Source of the DNA: a bacterium
GTDB lineage: Bacteria > Patescibacteriota > Minisyncoccia > Phycocordibacterales > Phycocordibacteraceae
Reading direction: 5' to 3'
Assembly: GCA_021778295.1 (NCBI GenBank)
Contig: JAJYCP010000004.1
Coordinates: forward strand, 1 to 37,703
DNA length: 37,703 nucleotides
In this document: piece after piece, positions 34,539-37,703 of the stretch
How the letters are laid out: every line of letters begins with the position of its first letter
Position numbering within the stretch: the first letter of the stretch is position 1
The notes under the pieces: generated by a model
The model's input: the letters and a program-made list of their open reading frames with translations, nothing else
Told to the model about the DNA's origin: nothing
Databases searched by the model: none
Made by a program: the position numbers and the translations under genes

Positions 34539-37500
34539 ATGCTGTGGCTGTGGAATTTTTTTCTTGAGAAGCGGCAGTTTAGTTACGTACTTATTGCGAC
34601 CTTGGTAGTCGCCGGTTCTTTTTCGCTCTTACAAATCCCAAAAGAGGTTGAGCCGCCTATCAATATCCCGGAAGGGGTCGTCGTAACGACGCTTCCGGGC
34701 GCGTCTGCTGCAGATATTGAAACGTTGATCACCAACAAGCTGGAAGACCAGATATCCGGCATCAGCAATATAGATACGATGACGTCGGTCTCCAGTAACG
34801 GCGTTTCGCAGATCACTGTGCAATTTCTGGCGAACGCAGACATCACTCAGTCCATTCAAGATCTTCGCGATGCGGTAGCGAAAGTCGTCCCGAACCTGCC
34901 CGCTGACGCTTCAACTCCTTCGGTAACCAAGATCAGTTTCTCCAACACACCAATTCTTATCGCCTCCGTGTCTTCTGACGTGCCGCCGCTCACGCTTTCT
35001 ACAGTCGGACAAACGGTGTCGGATGCCTTGAAACGCATTTCCGGTGTCTCCGACGTAAGCGTCACCGGCGTTCCCGACAGACAGGTTGATGTCGTCGTTG
35101 ATAAGAAAGCGCTTCTGTTATACGGATTGCAGATCTCGGATGTCATTTCCGCCATACAAACAAGCAATGCGACGCTGCCCATCGGGTCTATTTCCATGGA
35201 CGGCATTTCCTATAACGTAAATTTTAAAGGGAGCATCACCAATCCCGACACCATTCAAAACATAGTGGTCGCAAACAAAAACGGCACGCTCATTTATCTT
35301 CGCGATGTTGCAACGGTTTTTAACGGCCTCGCACCGGCAACGACTTATTCCCGCCTATCCATTCTCGGCGCGCCAAGCCAGAACGCGATCACTTTTTCTG
35401 TATACAAGCAATCGGGCGCATCTACCCAGGGGGTGGCGGACGCAGTACGGCAGGCACTCATCTCAATGGAAAAAACAACGCTGACGGGTTTTAACGTCTA
35501 CATCTCGCCTTCCACGGACATGGGGGTGCAGGTCGGCAAACAGTTGGGAGAGCTCGCCAAGACCGGCGTTGAGACGGTTGCGCTGGTCATTCTCGTCCTC
35601 TTGATCACCATCGGTTGGCGCGAAGCGATCGTCGCCGCGGTCTCTATTCCGCTTTCGTTCCTCATTGCCTTTATAGGCCTGTACTTCACGGGTAATTCAT
35701 TGAATTTCATTACGTTGTTCGCTCTCATTTTGGCGGTGGGCATTTTGGTAGACTCGGGCATCGTCGTGACCGAAGCCATTCATGCGCGCATGCGCGGGAA
35801 CGGCGACGCACTTGCCGCCGCACAGAAAGCGCTTGCAGATTATGCGTGGCCGCTCATCGCGGGTACGATGGCGACCGTCGCGGTGTTTTTGCCGCTCTTT
35901 TTCATCACCGGCATTATCGGCAAATTCATCGCCGGCATTCCGTATACGCTTATATTCGTGCTCCTGGCGTCGATTTTCGTTTCGCTCGGGTTGGTACCGC
36001 TCATCGCCATTCTTTTCAGCACGAAACGGAAAAATAAATTGACGATGCTGCAGGAAGCATACACCGACCGATTTACTGCATGGTACAAACGACTGTTGCG
36101 CACCATACTGGAGCATCGCCATACGCAAAAAATCTTCCTGCTGTCCTTGGGAGGACTCTTTCTGCTCTCCATTTCCCTTCCGCTATTTGGCTTGATACAG
36201 ACGGTCTTCTTGCCGCAAAGCAATCAGGATTATGTTTTTATCAATGTGACCGAACCCCAGGGAACCACGCTTGCGGTTACCGACAATGCCGTACGCCAGG
36301 TCGAGACGGTGCTGCGGCACGATCCTGACATCTACTCTTTCCAAACAACCGTGGGCCAGAGTTCGGCATTCACCGATATGCTGAGCGGGGGCGCAAACGG
36401 AAGTAACGTCGCGAACATCACCGTCAATTTGCCGCTTGGCCACGCAAAGACGAGCACCCAGGTGGTGAATGATCTGCAAAAAAGACTCACGCCTATCACC
36501 GATGCCACGATTCAAGTGCTGCAGGCAAGCGGCGGACCGCCGAGCAGCGCTCCCATACAAATCCAATTTGAAGGAAATAACCTCAATGATCTCATCACTG
36601 CCGCCGATAAGGGCGAACAATTGCTCGCAACCATTCCCCACGTGACGAATCTCACCAGTAGCACGCAAAACAACGGGACCGAATTTGACCTCACTATCGA
36701 CCGCTCGAAAGCGGCGGCACTCGGCGTGAATACGCTTCAGGTCGCGCAGACGCTCCACAGCGCTCTGCAGGGCACCAAAGCGATCAGCATCACTCAGCCG
36801 AACAAAAATATCGATGTTGTCGTCATGATGAATCTCAATTCGGCTTATACGAAGCCGTCCAACACCAATCAAACGACCATTGAGAGCATCAAAAATCTCA
36901 CCATTGAGGGTTCTAACGGACCCGTGTTGCTTGGATCCATTCTCACCGACTCGCTCGCGCAAAGCAACGCGAGTATCGCGCATAAAGATAAAGTGCGCGT
37001 GGAGACTGTCTCCGCATATCCTGATAGCCATACGACGGCATCGGCGGTGGTGAGCGCTTTCCAGAACCGCCTGAGTTCCCTCTCCCTGCCGCCCGGCGTC
37101 TCGGTCTCCTACGGAGGCGACACACAGAACATCAACCAATCATTTTCGCAAATGTTCGTGGCGCTCATCGCCGGTCTTGTGCTCATGTTTATGATCCTTA
37201 TCGTCGCGTTCAATTCGTTCCGCTATACGTTCTATCTCATCATGATCGTACCGCTTTCACTCATCGGCGTACTCGATGGATTGGCGCTTGTGGGACAGCC
37301 TATTTCTTTCTCTTCGCTTCTCGGTGTCATCGCACTCGGCGGCGTCATCATCAACCATGCGATTATTTTGATGGATTCAATGATCCATCGTTTGCGTGCG
37401 GCGCCCGACCTCCCGCTCATTGATGTCGTCATCGACTCGGCGGCAACCCGCTTGCGCCCTATCGTGCTCACGACCATTACCACCGTCATCGGCATGATCC

Positions 37501-37643
37501 CGCTGTCGCTGAGCAATCCGACGTGGGGACCGCTTGCTTTCAGTATTATGTTCGGACTTTCCTTTGCTATCGTCCTCACCCTCATACTCGTGCCGGTCTT
37601 GTTCTACCGTGCTCCCCACAAGACGCAGGCAACGTCTGCGTAA
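34539..37643 (+). CDS. Efflux RND transporter permease (AcrB/HAE-like)
   Basis: 1034 aa with two RND halves; IPKEVEPPINIPEGVVVTTLPGASAADIETLITNKLED, LALILAVGILVDSGIVVTEAI, LGVIALGGVIINHAIILMD, ATRLRPIVLTTITTVIGMIPL. Confidence 0.95.
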   Translation: MLWLWNFFLEKRQFSYVLIATLVVAGSFSLLQIPKEVEPPINIPEGVVVTTLPGASAADIETLITNKLEDQISGISNIDTMTSVSSNGVSQITVQFLANADITQSIQDLRDAVAKVVPNLPADASTPSVTKISFSNTPILIASVSSDVPPLTLSTVGQTVSDALKRISGVSDVSVTGVPDRQVDVVVDKKALLLYGLQISDVISAIQTSNATLPIGSISMDGISYNVNFKGSITNPDTIQNIVVANKNGTLIYLRDVATVFNGLAPATTYSRLSILGAPSQNAITFSVYKQSGASTQGVADAVRQALISMEKTTLTGFNVYISPSTDMGVQVGKQLGELAKTGVETVALVILVLLITIGWREAIVAAVSIPLSFLIAFIGLYFTGNSLNFITLFALILAVGILVDSGIVVTEAIHARMRGNGDALAAAQKALADYAWPLIAGTMATVAVFLPLFFITGIIGKFIAGIPYTLIFVLLASIFVSLGLVPLIAILFSTKRKNKLTMLQEAYTDRFTAWYKRLLRTILEHRHTQKIFLLSLGGLFLLSISLPLFGLIQTVFLPQSNQDYVFINVTEPQGTTLAVTDNAVRQVETVLRHDPDIYSFQTTVGQSSAFTDMLSGGANGSNVANITVNLPLGHAKTSTQVVNDLQKRLTPITDATIQVLQASGGPPSSAPIQIQFEGNNLNDLITAADKGEQLLATIPHVTNLTSSTQNNGTEFDLTIDRSKAAALGVNTLQVAQTLHSALQGTKAISITQPNKNIDVVVMMNLNSAYTKPSNTNQTTIESIKNLTIEGSNGPVLLGSILTDSLAQSNASIAHKDKVRVETVSAYPDSHTTASAVVSAFQNRLSSLSLPPGVSVSYGGDTQNINQSFSQMFVALIAGLVLMFMILIVAFNSFRYTFYLIMIVPLSLIGVLDGLALVGQPISFSSLLGVIALGGVIINHAIILMDSMIHRLRAAPDLPLIDVVIDSAATRLRPIVLTTITTVIGMIPLSLSNPTWGPLAFSIMFGLSFAIVLTLILVPVLFYRAPHKTQATSA

Positions 37644-37703
37644 ATTGCATTCTTAAAATCCGCGCGGGACTCTCCTTGGAGATTATTTAATCTTCTGCAG
37701 TGT

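Noticed and set aside
1-37703. CRISPR arrays, prophage, integrase or toxin-antitoxin systems
   Set aside because: No regularly spaced direct repeats, no phage structural genes, no recombinase/transposase motifs and no convincing TA pair were found on either strand by reading.
1-37703. Alternative genetic code (TGA as Gly, code 25)
   Set aside because: TGA terminates several well-defined genes (e.g. at 8035, 10963, 13154), so the standard bacterial code applies.

Overview
This 37.7-kb window looks like a chromosomal segment of a Candidate Phyla Radiation (Patescibacteria/Parcubacteria-like) genome. That assignment is inferred from gene content and protein style, with no marker phylogeny run. 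It uses the standard bacterial code, since TGA serves as a stop in several genes. Most content is housekeeping: tsaD, valS, lepA, murJ, nrdJ, rRNA methyltransferases, an rnpB RNA, and six tRNAs (Ser-CGA, Glu-TTC, Val-GAC, Phe-GAA, Arg-CCT, Gly-CCC). There are also envelope and regulatory genes: a P3A-type P-ATPase, a two-component system, PrsW, Hsp20, a polysaccharide deacetylase, GT4, an O-antigen-ligase/TPR protein, and a marR-MFP-RND efflux operon. Main second-look items: (1) a ~220-bp intergenic element with long imperfect terminal inverted repeats, in two near-complete copies (404-621, 16350-16569) plus a relic (about 18775-18825); (2) two perfect inverted repeats inside tsaD at apparent insertion loops, resembling in-frame palindromic element insertions; (3) a divergent shikimate-dehydrogenase-like gene paired with a small ASCH/PUA-like ORF; (4) -10-like motifs 6-9 nt upstream of several start codons, suggesting leaderless transcription; (5) a marR-controlled RND pump with no outer-membrane channel gene in the window. 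No CRISPR array, prophage or transposase gene was found.
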